64,000 nucleotides of DNA, taken from assembly GCF_000160755.1 (NCBI RefSeq), contig NZ_GG668576.1:196237-260236 (forward strand), given 5' to 3'. This stretch comes from Proteus mirabilis ATCC 29906. GTDB taxonomy: Bacteria > Pseudomonadota > Gammaproteobacteria > Enterobacterales > Enterobacteriaceae. Both the position numbers and the translations under genes were made by a program. This document shows positions 28,421 through 38,597 of this stretch, piece after piece (position 1 is the first letter of the stretch; every line of letters begins with the position of its first letter). Below the pieces are notes generated by a model, which saw nothing but the letters and a program-made list of their open reading frames with translations, was not told where the DNA came from and searched no databases.

Positions 28421-30814
28421 TTATTCCTCTTTAATGCAATTTACAGTTTTAAAATAAATTCTATTTTGTTTTTCATTATCATTTAATTGATAGTTAAATG
28501 AGCACTGTTGTTTGTTGGAACTTCCCCATTTTACAAAAATCTTTCCTGAAATAGGTAAATTAGAAATATATAATTTATTATCTTCATTTACATAGGATAT
28601 ATCGGATAGGGTGCCATCAGAATTTTTCACATAGGCTGTTGCACCAAAAGGAATGTTTTGGTGAAATGTAAATAAAGCACTTTCTCCTTTAGTTACCTTA
28701 ATATTTTTTGCAATAATAGCTCCTTTAGTAGGAATTAAATGATAGCTATAATTATCAATATTATAATTATAATCTAATGATTTTGCATCAATGTGGAACT
28801 TATTGTTATGATAACTAGTTAAATTAGGAATGATTAAATAACCTCTTCGGTCTGATTCTATTGTTGGCTTTCCTATTATTTTTACTTTCTTAGCACCTGC
28901 AAAATTTAGGATAGCAAAACTATCATTTAGATCTTGGGCTAACGTTATTCCTCCATTATGAAACACAATGCCGCCATTGAGTCCATAGCCTAAAGAATAA
29001 CTATCTTTATTAAATCGAGAGTTTATATTTAGTTTGGCTATCCTACTTAAATAATTAATTTTCATTGATGAATCTAAGCGTTCTTTATTATTTTTAGAAA
29101 AATCAAGGTTATAATTTAACCGATTATTTTCTAATGTATTTCCACTAAATGAAATATTCTCATGAAAATATTTTTCTCTATTATCATAATTGATCCTTGC
29201 TGTTGCCCAATGAGAGAGATCTTGACCAATAGGATAATTTAAAAAAATTGATAATTGATTATTATTGCTGTACTGATCTTTGCTATTCTCTAGCTCTAAT
29301 GAATAGGAAAGTTTTTTATAATTTGAACTAGTATTAATAAAAAGTCGTTGGCTTTTTTCTTTTGAGTGATAATAGGTTGCAATATTATACCCCAACGTTA
29401 AAGCAATATTATTATTTAATGATTGTGAAAAGTGAAATCCTAAATCATATTTCTTATATTCTTTATTTACAGCATAATTCTCTTTAAATCTAAAGTAGAA
29501 TGATGAGTTTAATGAAATAGTTGTATTTTCCATAGAAAATACTTTTTGGTAATTAATCTTATTGGACTGATATTGTTGATGATATTTCTCTCTTATCCAA
29601 GCGTTTTCTAATGAGACTATACCCAGGATATTTAATCCTAGGGTATTTCCAATAAGTGCTTTAATATCATCTCCTTTTTTTTCAGCTCCTATCATTGTCG
29701 TTAAATAATTGCTCACTCCATAGCTTAAATTCAATTGAGTTAATAGTTCTTTTTTCTTATTAGAAGGAAACTGTCTTTTTTGAGGATTATTTACTAAACC
29801 CATAGTATAGTAATAATTCCATTGGTTCTTTCTTAATAAATACTGTGAAGAATAATTCCAGATTTTCTTCTTTCTTACTTCGCCATTTTCTTCTTTTATA
29901 ATTAATACTAATTCACCATTTGTACCTAAAGAGGGAAGGTTATTAAGAGTAAATGGCCCAGGTGGTACAGATGTGCTATATAGTGTTTCTCCATTTTGCT
30001 CAATGCTAACTTCTGCATAGGTATAGGCGGTTTCACTTATAATGGGTGCATAACCTACTAGGGAGCCATCTTTCATTGCATTATCGCTATTGATTTGCAC
30101 GCCTAGTATTTTATAAGTGTTTAAGTTAGGAGAATAAGCATAGAAATCACCCATAGTTAAAATGGAATTAATATTTCTAAGTGTCCTATATACATATTGC
30201 TGGTTTATAGAAAAAGAATTATTATTATTATAGTTTAGATCTTGACGATAACGCCATGCAAATAAATTAATTCCATTATATAGCTGTAGGTTATGTATGT
30301 GTTGTCCATTTAAACTATTTTGTTTATAATAATGGCCTTGATAGTTGTATTTAATGAAAGCAGCATTATCACCATCATCCAATTTTTCTTTGGAATATGA
30401 AGTGTTTTTTTCTATCGCAATTAATGGTACTTTAAAGTAAATCGACTGTTTGTTAATTTCTAATTTTATATTAAATAATTTTTTTAATAAATCATAGTCA
30501 ACGATATCGTTGTCTAACTTATTTTTTAAAGGCTCGTAATAATTGGTGTTTATTCCCCATTGTTTTAAATCAAATAGAGTTATTATTGGAGTTAAGTTAT
30601 TGTTTTTGTTTTTAAATGATATCTCAGCATTTTGTTTTTTATTGTTATTTATATAAATTGTTATGTTATAGGTTCCTTCGAGAAAATTTTCATTAAGCAA
30701 GAGTGAAAAATCAATATTTCCATTGTGGTTTTCAATTGCTTGTAAGTAAAGTGCATTTGCATATACATAGGGCGTAAATAATAAGAGTAAAGAAATAGGA
30801 GATAACTTTATCAT
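28421..30814 (-). CDS. Fimbrial operon 2: outer-membrane usher
   Basis: FimD/PapC-family usher, 797 aa, with signal peptide. It carries the conserved PPGPFTLNNLPSLGTNGELVL segment and the barrel, plug and C-terminal domains with the late Cys pair (QQCSFNY and VNC). It is related to the usher of operon 1 but clearly diverged. It lies between the chaperone and the adhesin genes, each gap about 9 bases. Confidence 0.92.
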   Translation of the reverse strand: MIKLSPISLLLLFTPYVYANALYLQAIENHNGNIDFSLLLNENFLEGTYNITIYINNNKKQNAEISFKNKNNNLTPIITLFDLKQWGINTNYYEPLKNKLDNDIVDYDLLKKLFNIKLEINKQSIYFKVPLIAIEKNTSYSKEKLDDGDNAAFIKYNYQGHYYKQNSLNGQHIHNLQLYNGINLFAWRYRQDLNYNNNNSFSINQQYVYRTLRNINSILTMGDFYAYSPNLNTYKILGVQINSDNAMKDGSLVGYAPIISETAYTYAEVSIEQNGETLYSTSVPPGPFTLNNLPSLGTNGELVLIIKEENGEVRKKKIWNYSSQYLLRKNQWNYYYTMGLVNNPQKRQFPSNKKKELLTQLNLSYGVSNYLTTMIGAEKKGDDIKALIGNTLGLNILGIVSLENAWIREKYHQQYQSNKINYQKVFSMENTTISLNSSFYFRFKENYAVNKEYKKYDLGFHFSQSLNNNIALTLGYNIATYYHSKEKSQRLFINTSSNYKKLSYSLELENSKDQYSNNNQLSIFLNYPIGQDLSHWATARINYDNREKYFHENISFSGNTLENNRLNYNLDFSKNNKERLDSSMKINYLSRIAKLNINSRFNKDSYSLGYGLNGGIVFHNGGITLAQDLNDSFAILNFAGAKKVKIIGKPTIESDRRGYLIIPNLTSYHNNKFHIDAKSLDYNYNIDNYSYHLIPTKGAIIAKNIKVTKGESALFTFHQNIPFGATAYVKNSDGTLSDISYVNEDNKLYISNLPISGKIFVKWGSSNKQQCSFNYQLNDNEKQNRIYFKTVNCIKEE

Positions 30815-30822
30815 AATTAATA

Positions 30823-31497
30823 CTATTCGCTATTTTTTATGTTGATATTAACTTCATTACCAAAATCATTTATATAGCTCCAGCCTACTTTAGCTGTACC
30901 AAAATGATTTTTTCCTATATTAATTTCACTAAAAGGGGATAGCATGACTGAGATCTCTTTTTTTTCCCCATTAGAAAAAATATTTATAATAGTGAAGTAG
31001 TATTCAGAGTTGTTTTTTATTATCATTTCTTTTTTATTATTTATAGAAAAAATAATTTTTTTTGTCGCTTCTTCAACTGTTTCTGTTAAGCCATGTGGTC
31101 GGTAAAATAATTTAAACACTGACTTAATTGATATATGAATACTATTATGTTTTGATTCAGCTATAGGGATCGCTTTGCTATTTATATAAAAAAGACTTTC
31201 ACGATCTGTTTGAGCTATTGATGTGATTTTGGCAATTCGCAAAATTGCAGATTGTTCTTTATTTAATTTAAATAAAGGTGGGGTAATCATAAAAGGTGTA
31301 TTTTTATCATTTTCATCCTTTGTGATCCAGCTTTGTATTAAATAATCAGTAGCGGAGTTTTTATTTTTTATATTAATAATAATATCATTATCGTCTTCAT
31401 TATAGATAAACCGTGTTCCACTATAAATTACATTTGCTTGTGTAAAAAAAGTAGAACACAGAATTATGATAAATAAAATATAAACATTATACTTCAT
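30823..31497 (-). CDS. Fimbrial operon 2: periplasmic pilus chaperone
   Basis: PapD-like chaperone (224 aa) with signal peptide. The motifs YLIQSWITKD, FMITPPLFKLN, LFYINSKAIP and SVFKLFYRPHG are typical of the first immunoglobulin domain and the G1 region. A good AGGA ribosome binding site precedes the ATG. It resembles the chaperone of operon 1, so the two systems probably belong to one fimbrial clade. Confidence 0.93.
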   Translation of the reverse strand: MKYNVYILFIIILCSTFFTQANVIYSGTRFIYNEDDNDIIINIKNKNSATDYLIQSWITKDENDKNTPFMITPPLFKLNKEQSAILRIAKITSIAQTDRESLFYINSKAIPIAESKHNSIHISIKSVFKLFYRPHGLTETVEEATKKIIFSINNKKEMIIKNNSEYYFTIINIFSNGEKKEISVMLSPFSEINIGKNHFGTAKVGWSYINDFGNEVNINIKNSE

Positions 31498-31524
31498 AAT
31501 AAAATAATCCTGTGTTTTTTTTAA

Positions 31525-32091
31525 TTAAGAATATTTAACGGTAAAATTTACTGATGTATTGACAGTTCCTGATGTTGGATTTGGAAGATAACTCGCGTAA
31601 TTGGCATGGAATTTATAAGTTGCTGTTTTATTTTCAATTCTCTTAGTTATTGCTTGGTTACCATTTAAATGAATAATATTTTTATTACCTTCATCACTAC
31701 GAATGAAAATTCCTACTCCTTTAGCACTATTATTTGTGATGCTTTTATTCTTCATAATTTTATTTTCACCGGCTAAATCAGTGCCGTTAAATGTTAATGT
31801 TGCATTATTATTGCCACAATCTAATAGTTTAATTTCAAAATTACTACCTGTACTGCTTTTGGCATTGGCCCAATCTTTATCTAAGACTATTTCCGATTTA
31901 TTAATTGTAGGCAAAGTGATAGGAGAACTAGGGCTATCTATATTGCAGGATGTTGATATTACTGTTCCACTAAAATTAATAATATTGTTATTTTTCTTTT
32001 CTGTTGTTTTGCTATTATCTGCTAATACATTCATGCTAGAAGAGATAACTAATAATGCAGATAGTAATCTGATATGATTTTTTATTTTCAT
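31525..32091 (-). CDS. Fimbrial operon 2: major pilin
   Basis: Pilin of 188 aa with signal peptide (ending LAD), Cys pair (in STSCNIDS and LLDCGNN) and the closing strand SVNFTVKYS. AAAGGA lies at good spacing before the ATG. It is the first gene of the operon pilin, chaperone, usher, adhesin, small protein. The region upstream carries two unusual inverted repeats. Confidence 0.9.
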   Translation of the reverse strand: MKIKNHIRLLSALLVISSSMNVLADNSKTTEKKNNNIINFSGTVISTSCNIDSPSSPITLPTINKSEIVLDKDWANAKSSTGSNFEIKLLDCGNNNATLTFNGTDLAGENKIMKNKSITNNSAKGVGIFIRSDEGNKNIIHLNGNQAITKRIENKTATYKFHANYASYLPNPTSGTVNTSVNFTVKYS

Positions 32092-32165
32092 CGTTTTTCC
32101 TTTAATAAATAATTTGATAATGCAATAGGTTTATCCTATTTGTTGCGACGGAGTGGATAATATAG

Positions 32166-32216
32166 TTTTCTAACAAAAAGTAAATAAAGTTTATTTATCT
32201 ACTTTTTGTTAGAAAA
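32166..32216. repeat. 51-bp near-perfect inverted repeat upstream of fimbrial operon 2
   Basis: Arms of 17 bases match perfectly (32166-32182 and 32200-32216) and the centre is itself palindromic apart from a three-base bulge. It lies 75 bases upstream of the pilin ATG, within the promoter or leader. It could form a strong RNA hairpin or cruciform. No invertase gene is seen nearby and I found no second copy in the window. Confidence 0.75.
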
Positions 32217-32345
32217 ACCAGTTTATTTGTCTGTCTATAATGTTACTTATGGTTGTATTAACTAAAAATAATATATTTTATTGTGTTATTCACTGGTTTT
32301 TTAAAAAACATCATATAAAAAATGAATTTTATATAAAAATTATAT

Positions 32346-32398
32346 GGGTAAATTGTAGTCAATTAGGGAAATAATTAGTTACAACATACAATTTACCC
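32346..32398. repeat. 12-bp inverted repeat further upstream of fimbrial operon 2
   Basis: GGGTAAATTGTA (32346-32357) is repeated inverted as TACAATTTACCC (32387-32398) around a 29-bp AT-rich centre. It may be a regulator site or a terminator. The rest of 32092-32546 shows no gene. Confidence 0.55.
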
Positions 32399-32546
32399 TT
32401 CTAATATAATGCACCTAACCATCATCAATAATATTTACTTGCTAAGTAATCAAAACATGGCGTTATTCAATTTCTAATTACAAAGCTTAAGGAAATGAAC
32501 AAGAGAAGCTTGGGTAGAAAAAAAGGGGAGTGAAGGGAAAGAGATG

Positions 32547-32571
32547 CCCCCTTGCTTCTTTCTCAAGGGGG
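32547..32571 (-). terminator. Hairpin after ydgI
   Basis: CCCCCTTG (32547-32554) pairs with CAAGGGGG (32564-32571), 11 bases beyond the ydgI stop. The T tract is weak. Confidence 0.55.
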
Positions 32572-32581
32572 AATATAGATC

Positions 32582-33976
32582 TTAATTAAATACTAAATAG
32601 CCACAAGCAGGAATTGCGCCAATTAATACCATCATCAGTAGTATTTTTTCACTAGTATTTAATGACTGTTTATCTTTATATTGTTTTCGTGAATATAAAA
32701 ATATTAATACACCGGGTGCATAGAGAACGACGGAAAGTAATAAATTAATTACACCTGATGCATAAAGTAACCATAAACCATAGAGGCTTGCAGGTATTGC
32801 TATCAGTAATAATCCTCGGCTACTGCGTTCTATGGCAACTTTAAATAAGAAAGCACCAACCAGGAAATAAGGAACGAGGATCATTTCTGACGCGATGGTC
32901 AGTAGGGTATTGTAATTACTACCAGTAAGCCAAATTAATACTAGTGATAATTGAACAGCTAAATTAGTAAACCACAAGGAAGAGGAAGGCGCATCATTGT
33001 GATTTTGTTTACTCAGTTGTTTGGGAAAAGAGTGGTGTAATGCGGCAATATAAGGGACTTCAGCAGCCATAATTGTCCAGCTTAAATAAGCGCCACATAC
33101 CGATAGAATAAGGCCGGCGGCAATAACTATCTCACCTATATTTCCAATTAGTTGAACCAGTAAAGGTGCCATAGATGGGTTTTTCATCATAGCAAGCTCT
33201 GGTTGGCTAACTAATCCTTGAGATAATAGGGTAACGAGAATATAAATAATCAGCGCGATCACAACCGCAAATATTGTCGCTAAACCAACATCTCTTCTAT
33301 TTTTTGCTCTTGCAGATACGACAACGGCCCCTTCAATACCAATAAATACCCATAAAGTAATTAACATGGTATTTTTTACTTGTTCCCAAACGGGCACGCC
33401 CATTTTTATCCCTTCGAAATCAAAGGTAAAAATATCCATATTAAAGGCAAGTAGGGCAACAATAATAAATAACCCCAATGGTATTAATTTTGCCATCGTG
33501 GTCATTAAATTGATACTAGCGGCTGTTTGCACACCTCGTAGAACTAAAAAGTGCACAACCCAAAGTAAGATTGATTCACCCAACAATGCCTGCCATGTAT
33601 TACCATCACCAAAAATAATATTATTAGGGCTGTCGGTAAAAAAACTCACAGCAGCGAAAACGATGACTAAATAAGAGACATTGGCAACTACCGCACAGAC
33701 CCAATAGCCCCAAGCAGAACAAAAGCCAATAAATTCACCAAATCCTTCTTTCGCATAGGTAAAAATACCGCCATCAAGATCAGGTCTTAAGCGAGAAAGC
33801 AATAACAATGATAGGGCGAGAAAAAGGATGCCAACCCCTGTTATTATCCAACCGATAATCAGTGCCGCAGGGCTTGCAACCTCAGCCATATTCTGAGGCA
33901 AACTGAATACACCTGCACCAACCATTGAGCTTAGCACTAACGCTGTTAGTGACATTAAACCAAGTTTTTTATTCAA
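32582..33976 (-). CDS. ydgI: YdgI, APC-family basic amino acid/polyamine antiporter
   Basis: Inner-membrane transporter of 464 aa with about 12-13 helices, close to E. coli YdgI and to ArcD-type arginine/ornithine antiporters. The N-terminal SSMVGAGVFSLPQNMA and the segment VFIGIEGAVVVSARA are diagnostic for the APC basic amino acid antiporter group. It lies next to ydgH and pntAB exactly as in E. coli. The actual substrate is not shown by the sequence; arginine/ornithine exchange is the family expectation. Confidence 0.9.
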   Translation of the reverse strand: MNKKLGLMSLTALVLSSMVGAGVFSLPQNMAEVASPAALIIGWIITGVGILFLALSLLLLSRLRPDLDGGIFTYAKEGFGEFIGFCSAWGYWVCAVVANVSYLVIVFAAVSFFTDSPNNIIFGDGNTWQALLGESILLWVVHFLVLRGVQTAASINLMTTMAKLIPLGLFIIVALLAFNMDIFTFDFEGIKMGVPVWEQVKNTMLITLWVFIGIEGAVVVSARAKNRRDVGLATIFAVVIALIIYILVTLLSQGLVSQPELAMMKNPSMAPLLVQLIGNIGEIVIAAGLILSVCGAYLSWTIMAAEVPYIAALHHSFPKQLSKQNHNDAPSSSLWFTNLAVQLSLVLIWLTGSNYNTLLTIASEMILVPYFLVGAFLFKVAIERSSRGLLLIAIPASLYGLWLLYASGVINLLLSVVLYAPGVLIFLYSRKQYKDKQSLNTSEKILLMMVLIGAIPACGYLVFN

Positions 33977-34244
33977 AGATAAGTTCCTGCATGATTAAAA
34001 TTGTGAATAAATAGCGTATTTTCTTGTTTTTGGTTTAATAATTAGCATAAATATGAATCTGTTAATTTAAGACAAAGATAAAACCACTAAAAAACAGCGA
34101 GATTTTACGGAGAGTTGACTTGGTTGTCTATGCATAAAATCATAAATTTTATGCATAAGGATAAGAAATTGAGTGAGGTTATTTGGACAAGTATAAAAAA
34201 ACCTTGCATAGAGCAAGGTTTTTAAAAGAGAAAGTAACAACAGA

Positions 34245-35198
34245 TTATTTAAATAAATCAGCGGTGATTGTTACCGTACCACCATTACTCTGCCATTCAC
34301 GAGTAATATGGTAGTATTTTGCACCTTTCTCTGCGGCACGTTTAGCAACTTGATAAGAAACTTCCGGTGAGTTCACAAAATAACCACTGAAAGTAATGGT
34401 ATCAAAAGGTTCCATTAATGCAGCCGCTGCTTTATTAACCTCTTGAATTTCAGTGCCATCAGGTAAGGTGACAGTGTAACGTCCGCTTTTACCTGATGAT
34501 TGTGTTTCAGCAAATACACCTACATTTCTATCAAAGTCACTATTTGACGCAAGTCCTGGTTTTTCAACTTTATTGGCTGCACTTCCACCTTCGGCAATAA
34601 GCGCTCGACCCGCATCAGAGTCATAAGGAACCACGGCTTCTGAAGACTGTATGGCTCTTTTAGGGGCATCTTTTTTATAGATATAAGCAGTAACTTCTTG
34701 GTTACCACCATCATTTACCGAGATATTACGGACAATAAAGAATGATGCTGCACCTTTTTTTGCTGCTTCTTTCCCGATTTCGTTATTAATATCAGGTGTT
34801 GTTGGATAGTAACCATGAATAGTAACGGTATCAAAAGGCTGTAGCAAAATAGCTTCAGGTTTTGGTAATTCTTTTACACCATGAAATACGCGGTATTCTT
34901 CTTCAGTTGCTTTTGGTGCATCTTTTCTATACAGATCGGCAGTCACACTCATGTTACCACTATCACTGATATCATCTAGACCTTGAATGTAAAAACTATC
35001 AGCACCGATTTTATCAGCACGACGAGATACTGCGTCAGCTGCTTCATAAATCGCATTAAAACGACCGATGACTGTAATTCTTTCAAATGGTTTTAGCTCT
35101 GCCGCTTGTTCTGGAGACAGTTCCTGTGCAGCCTGCGCAACAGTAATATTAGTTAAAGATAACACCGCTGCTGCGATGACTGAGGTTTTCAGCTTCAT
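34245..35198 (-). CDS. ydgH: YdgH, periplasmic protein with three DUF1471 (YhcN) repeats
   Basis: Secreted 317-aa protein with signal peptide (ending AQA) and three similar domains (about 25-95, 110-180 and 245-315). Each has the pattern PFdTIT..GyF followed by Aa.kGA..f.I and ends in tADLyrK. DUF1471 proteins act in stress response and biofilm traits. The ATG at 35198 has AAGGA upstream; the frame could extend to 35222 without support. Its neighbours ydgI and pntA are conserved with E. coli. The gap to pntA (35199-35585) shows no other gene. Confidence 0.93.
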   Translation of the reverse strand: MKLKTSVIAAAVLSLTNITVAQAAQELSPEQAAELKPFERITVIGRFNAIYEAADAVSRRADKIGADSFYIQGLDDISDSGNMSVTADLYRKDAPKATEEEYRVFHGVKELPKPEAILLQPFDTVTIHGYYPTTPDINNEIGKEAAKKGAASFFIVRNISVNDGGNQEVTAYIYKKDAPKRAIQSSEAVVPYDSDAGRALIAEGGSAANKVEKPGLASNSDFDRNVGVFAETQSSGKSGRYTVTLPDGTEIQEVNKAAAALMEPFDTITFSGYFVNSPEVSYQVAKRAAEKGAKYYHITREWQSNGGTVTITADLFK

Positions 35199-35585
35199 AC
35201 AAAATCCTTCCGCCTTGCGCAATTAATATTGGTCATGTGCTGAACATAGTGATCTATCACATAGAGTGCAATTATTACATGTAATAATAGCGTTTGTCGC
35301 ATTATTTTATTTAGTGAATAGCCACTGGGTCAAATGACCAGTATATGTTACCAGATATTTACTTAAATATAGTGAATAATTCATTAATATGCCTTTTCGA
35401 CTAAAATGATCGCATTAAGTTCAATTTTAGCTTTACACAGATCTAGATTATTGGTTTTATTTTCAGTAGGTTATTAGTACCCCAATAAATGGCATGTGAA
35501 TGATAATGCTTAACAATTTTTTTGCATATTAATGAAATTAGCCATGAAATTTTAACAGTTTTCGGATGGATAAGAAGGGAAAATT

Positions 35586-37115
35586 ATGCGAATTGGTATA
35601 CCCAAAGAGCGACTTTCTAACGAAACAAGAGTTGCAGCAACACCTGCTACAGTCACACAACTCTTGAAATTAGGATTTACAGTCGCGATAGAAAATGAAG
35701 CTGGCATTGCTTCTAGTTTCGATAATGACGCTTATCAACAAGCAGGGGCTGAGATCTTAGATTGTCAAAATATTTGGCAATCCGACATTATCTTAAAAGT
35801 TAATGCCCCCCTAGAAGATGAAATTGCTTTACTCAAAAAAGGCTCGACTTTAATTAGTTTTATCTGGCCCGCACAAAATGCACCATTGCTAGAAAAATTA
35901 GCTGAAAAAGAGATTAATGTGATGGCTATGGATAGTGTACCGCGTATTTCCCGTGCACAATCTTTAGATGCATTAAGTTCAATGGCGAATATTGCCGGCT
36001 ATCGTGCCGTTGTTGAAGCCGCTCATGAATTTGGCCGTTTCTTTACTGGGCAAATTACCGCTGCAGGTAAAGTACCACCAGCCAAAGTGATGGTGATTGG
36101 TGCGGGTGTCGCTGGGCTTGCCGCTATTGGGGCCGCAGGTAGTTTAGGCGCTGTTGTTCGTGCATTTGACACTCGACCTGAAGTCAAAGAGCAAGTGCAA
36201 AGTATGGGCGCTGAGTTCCTAGAGCTGGATTTTAAAGAAGAAGCGGGGAGTGGTGATGGCTATGCTAAAGTGATGTCAAAAGCATTTATTGATGCAGAAA
36301 TGGCATTATTTGCAGAGCAAGCCAAAGATGTTGATATCATTATTACCACAGCATTAATTCCAGGAAAACCTGCACCACGTTTAATCACTAAAGAGATGGT
36401 TGATTCAATGAAACCAGGTAGCGTGGTGGTCGATTTGGCAGCCCAAAATGGTGGTAACTGTGAATATACCGTTCCTGGTGAGATTTTTACCACTGAACAT
36501 GGTGTGAAAATTATTGGTTATACCGATTTAGCCGCCCGGTTACCGGCTCAATCATCTCAACTTTATGGTACTAACTTAGTTAACCTATTGAAATTACTCT
36601 GTAAAGAAAAAGATGGTAATATCAATATTGATTTTGACGATGTGGTTATTCGTGGTGTTACCGTTATTAAAGCAGGGGAAGTGACATGGCCGGCGCCTCC
36701 TATTCAAGTTTCAGCGCAACCTAAAGCAGCTCCTGCAGCAAAACCCCAAGAAAAACCCGTTGCGAAACCTATTTCCCCGTGGAAAAAATATGGTTTATTG
36801 GCTATTGCCTTTTTACTGTTCGCATGGTTGGCTAATGTTGCGCCAAAAGAGTTCTTATCACACTTTACTGTCTTCGCACTTTCTTGTGTTGTTGGTTATT
36901 ACGTTGTTTGGAATGTCAGCCATTCATTGCACACCCCATTAATGTCGGTGACAAATGCCATTTCAGGTATCATTGTCGTTGGTGCATTACTACAAATCGG
37001 TAGTGGTGGTTGGGTAAGCTTTTTCTCATTTATCGCTATTTTAATTGCCAGTATTAATATTTTTGGTGGATTTACCGTCACTCAACGTATGTTGAAAATG
37101 TTCCGTAAAGGATAA
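35586..37115 (+). CDS. pntA: NAD(P) transhydrogenase subunit alpha
   Basis: Alpha subunit (509 aa) of the proton-translocating transhydrogenase, which makes NADPH from NADH using the proton gradient. Domain I (about 1-375) binds NAD(H); [18 protein letters not shown] is the Rossmann turn. An Ala/Pro/Lys-rich linker (about 378-400) leads to four membrane helices. The start [17 protein letters not shown] is typical. It forms an operon with pntB after 11 bases. Confidence 0.97.
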   Translation: MRIGIPKERLSNETRVAATPATVTQLLKLGFTVAIENEAGIASSFDNDAYQQAGAEILDCQNIWQSDIILKVNAPLEDEIALLKKGSTLISFIWPAQNAPLLEKLAEKEINVMAMDSVPRISRAQSLDALSSMANIAGYRAVVEAAHEFGRFFTGQITAAGKVPPAKVMVIGAGVAGLAAIGAAGSLGAVVRAFDTRPEVKEQVQSMGAEFLELDFKEEAGSGDGYAKVMSKAFIDAEMALFAEQAKDVDIIITTALIPGKPAPRLITKEMVDSMKPGSVVVDLAAQNGGNCEYTVPGEIFTTEHGVKIIGYTDLAARLPAQSSQLYGTNLVNLLKLLCKEKDGNINIDFDDVVIRGVTVIKAGEVTWPAPPIQVSAQPKAAPAAKPQEKPVAKPISPWKKYGLLAIAFLLFAWLANVAPKEFLSHFTVFALSCVVGYYVVWNVSHSLHTPLMSVTNAISGIIVVGALLQIGSGGWVSFFSFIAILIASINIFGGFTVTQRMLKMFRKG

Positions 37116-37126
37116 GGGAGACAATT

Positions 37127-38515
37127 ATGTCCAGCGGTGTTGTTACAGCGGCATATATTGTCGCCGCAATATTATTTATTTTTAGCCTTGCAGGGTTATC
37201 CAAACATGAAACCTCAAAACAGGGGAATTACTTTGGTATTGCAGGGATGGCTATCGCGTTATTTGCGACTATCTTTGGGCCTTATGCTGATAATGTAGGT
37301 TGGATCATTGTTGCTATGGTTATTGGTGCCGTTATTGGTATCCGTTTAGCCAAAAAAGTTGAAATGACGCAAATGCCAGAGTTAGTGGCTATTTTGCATA
37401 GTTTTGTAGGTTTAGCCGCGGTTCTGGTTGGTTTTAATAGTTATCTAGATCACAATCCTGCCATTGATCCTGTAATGGCCAACATTCATCTCACAGAAGT
37501 CTTTTTAGGTATCTTTATCGGTGCGGTTACTTTTACCGGCTCTATTGTCGCTTATGGCAAACTAAGTGGCAAAATGTCATCCAAACCTATGATGTTGCCT
37601 AATCGCCATAAACTTAATTTAGCAGCTTTAGTTATTTCATTTTTATTAATGATCTGGTTTGTCAAAACTGACAGTGTTGGTTTACAAGTCTTTTTAATGA
37701 TTGTGATGACAGTCATTGCATTAGCATTTGGTTGGCATTTAGTTGCCTCCATTGGTGGTGCGGATATGCCAGTTGTTGTGTCAATGTTGAACTCTTATTC
37801 GGGGTGGGCCGCCGCTGCTGCTGGTTTTATGTTAAGCAACGATTTGTTAATTGTGACCGGGGCATTAGTGGGTTCATCGGGCGCTATTCTTTCTTATATC
37901 ATGTGTAAAGCAATGAACCGCTCATTTATTAGCGTGATTGCCGGTGGTTTTGGTACAGATGGTAGCAGCTCCAGTGACGAAGGAGAGATGGGGGAATATC
38001 GTGAAACAACCGCAGAAGAAGTTGCTGAACTATTGAAAAACTCAACTTCAGTGATTATTACGCCGGGTTATGGCTTAGCAGTGGCACAAGCACAATACCC
38101 AGTACATGATATAACAGAAAAGCTTCGTCAGCGTGGTATAAAAGTACGCTTTGGTATTCATCCAGTTGCGGGTCGTCTACCGGGGCATATGAATGTATTG
38201 TTAGCAGAAGCGAAAGTACCTTACGATATTGTCTTAGAAATGGATGAAATCAATGATGATTTTGCTGATACAGATACCGTTTTAGTTATTGGTGCAAATG
38301 ATACTGTTAACCCAGCCGCACAAGACGATCCTAATAGTCCAATAGCAGGTATGCCGGTATTAGAGGTATGGAAAGCTCAAAACGTGATCGTGTTTAAACG
38401 CTCTATGAATACTGGCTATGCGGGGGTACAAAATCCATTATTCTTTAAAGAAAATACCCAAATGTTATTTGGTGATGCTAAAGCCAGTGTCGATGCGATT
38501 TTAAAAGCCTTGTGA
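37127..38515 (+). CDS. pntB: NAD(P) transhydrogenase subunit beta
   Basis: Beta subunit (462 aa). About nine membrane helices (1-260) form the proton channel with PntA. The C-terminal domain III (about 290-462) binds NADP(H), seen in [18 protein letters not shown] and the [14 protein letters not shown] and [14 protein letters not shown] segments. Length equals that of E. coli PntB. A bidirectional terminator follows. Confidence 0.97.
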   Translation: MSSGVVTAAYIVAAILFIFSLAGLSKHETSKQGNYFGIAGMAIALFATIFGPYADNVGWIIVAMVIGAVIGIRLAKKVEMTQMPELVAILHSFVGLAAVLVGFNSYLDHNPAIDPVMANIHLTEVFLGIFIGAVTFTGSIVAYGKLSGKMSSKPMMLPNRHKLNLAALVISFLLMIWFVKTDSVGLQVFLMIVMTVIALAFGWHLVASIGGADMPVVVSMLNSYSGWAAAAAGFMLSNDLLIVTGALVGSSGAILSYIMCKAMNRSFISVIAGGFGTDGSSSSDEGEMGEYRETTAEEVAELLKNSTSVIITPGYGLAVAQAQYPVHDITEKLRQRGIKVRFGIHPVAGRLPGHMNVLLAEAKVPYDIVLEMDEINDDFADTDTVLVIGANDTVNPAAQDDPNSPIAGMPVLEVWKAQNVIVFKRSMNTGYAGVQNPLFFKENTQMLFGDAKASVDAILKAL

Positions 38516-38541
38516 TCTGTTTAGCTAATAATCTTTAATAA

Positions 38542-38577
38542 AAAACGCCCGACTATTTAAGTGATAGCGGGCGTTTT
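38542..38577. terminator. Bidirectional terminator between pntB and uspE
   Basis: AAAACGCCCG (38542-38551) pairs with CGGGCGTTTT (38568-38577), extended by an imperfect inner stem. It carries A/T tails on both sides and lies between convergent genes. Confidence 0.8.
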
Positions 38578-38597
38578 GTTATACAGTATTAAAAGCG

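Noticed and set aside
31703..32077. 124-codon plus-strand hydrophobic frame
   Set aside because: Antisense to the major pilin of operon 2, whose signal peptide, Cys pair and ribosome binding site are clear.
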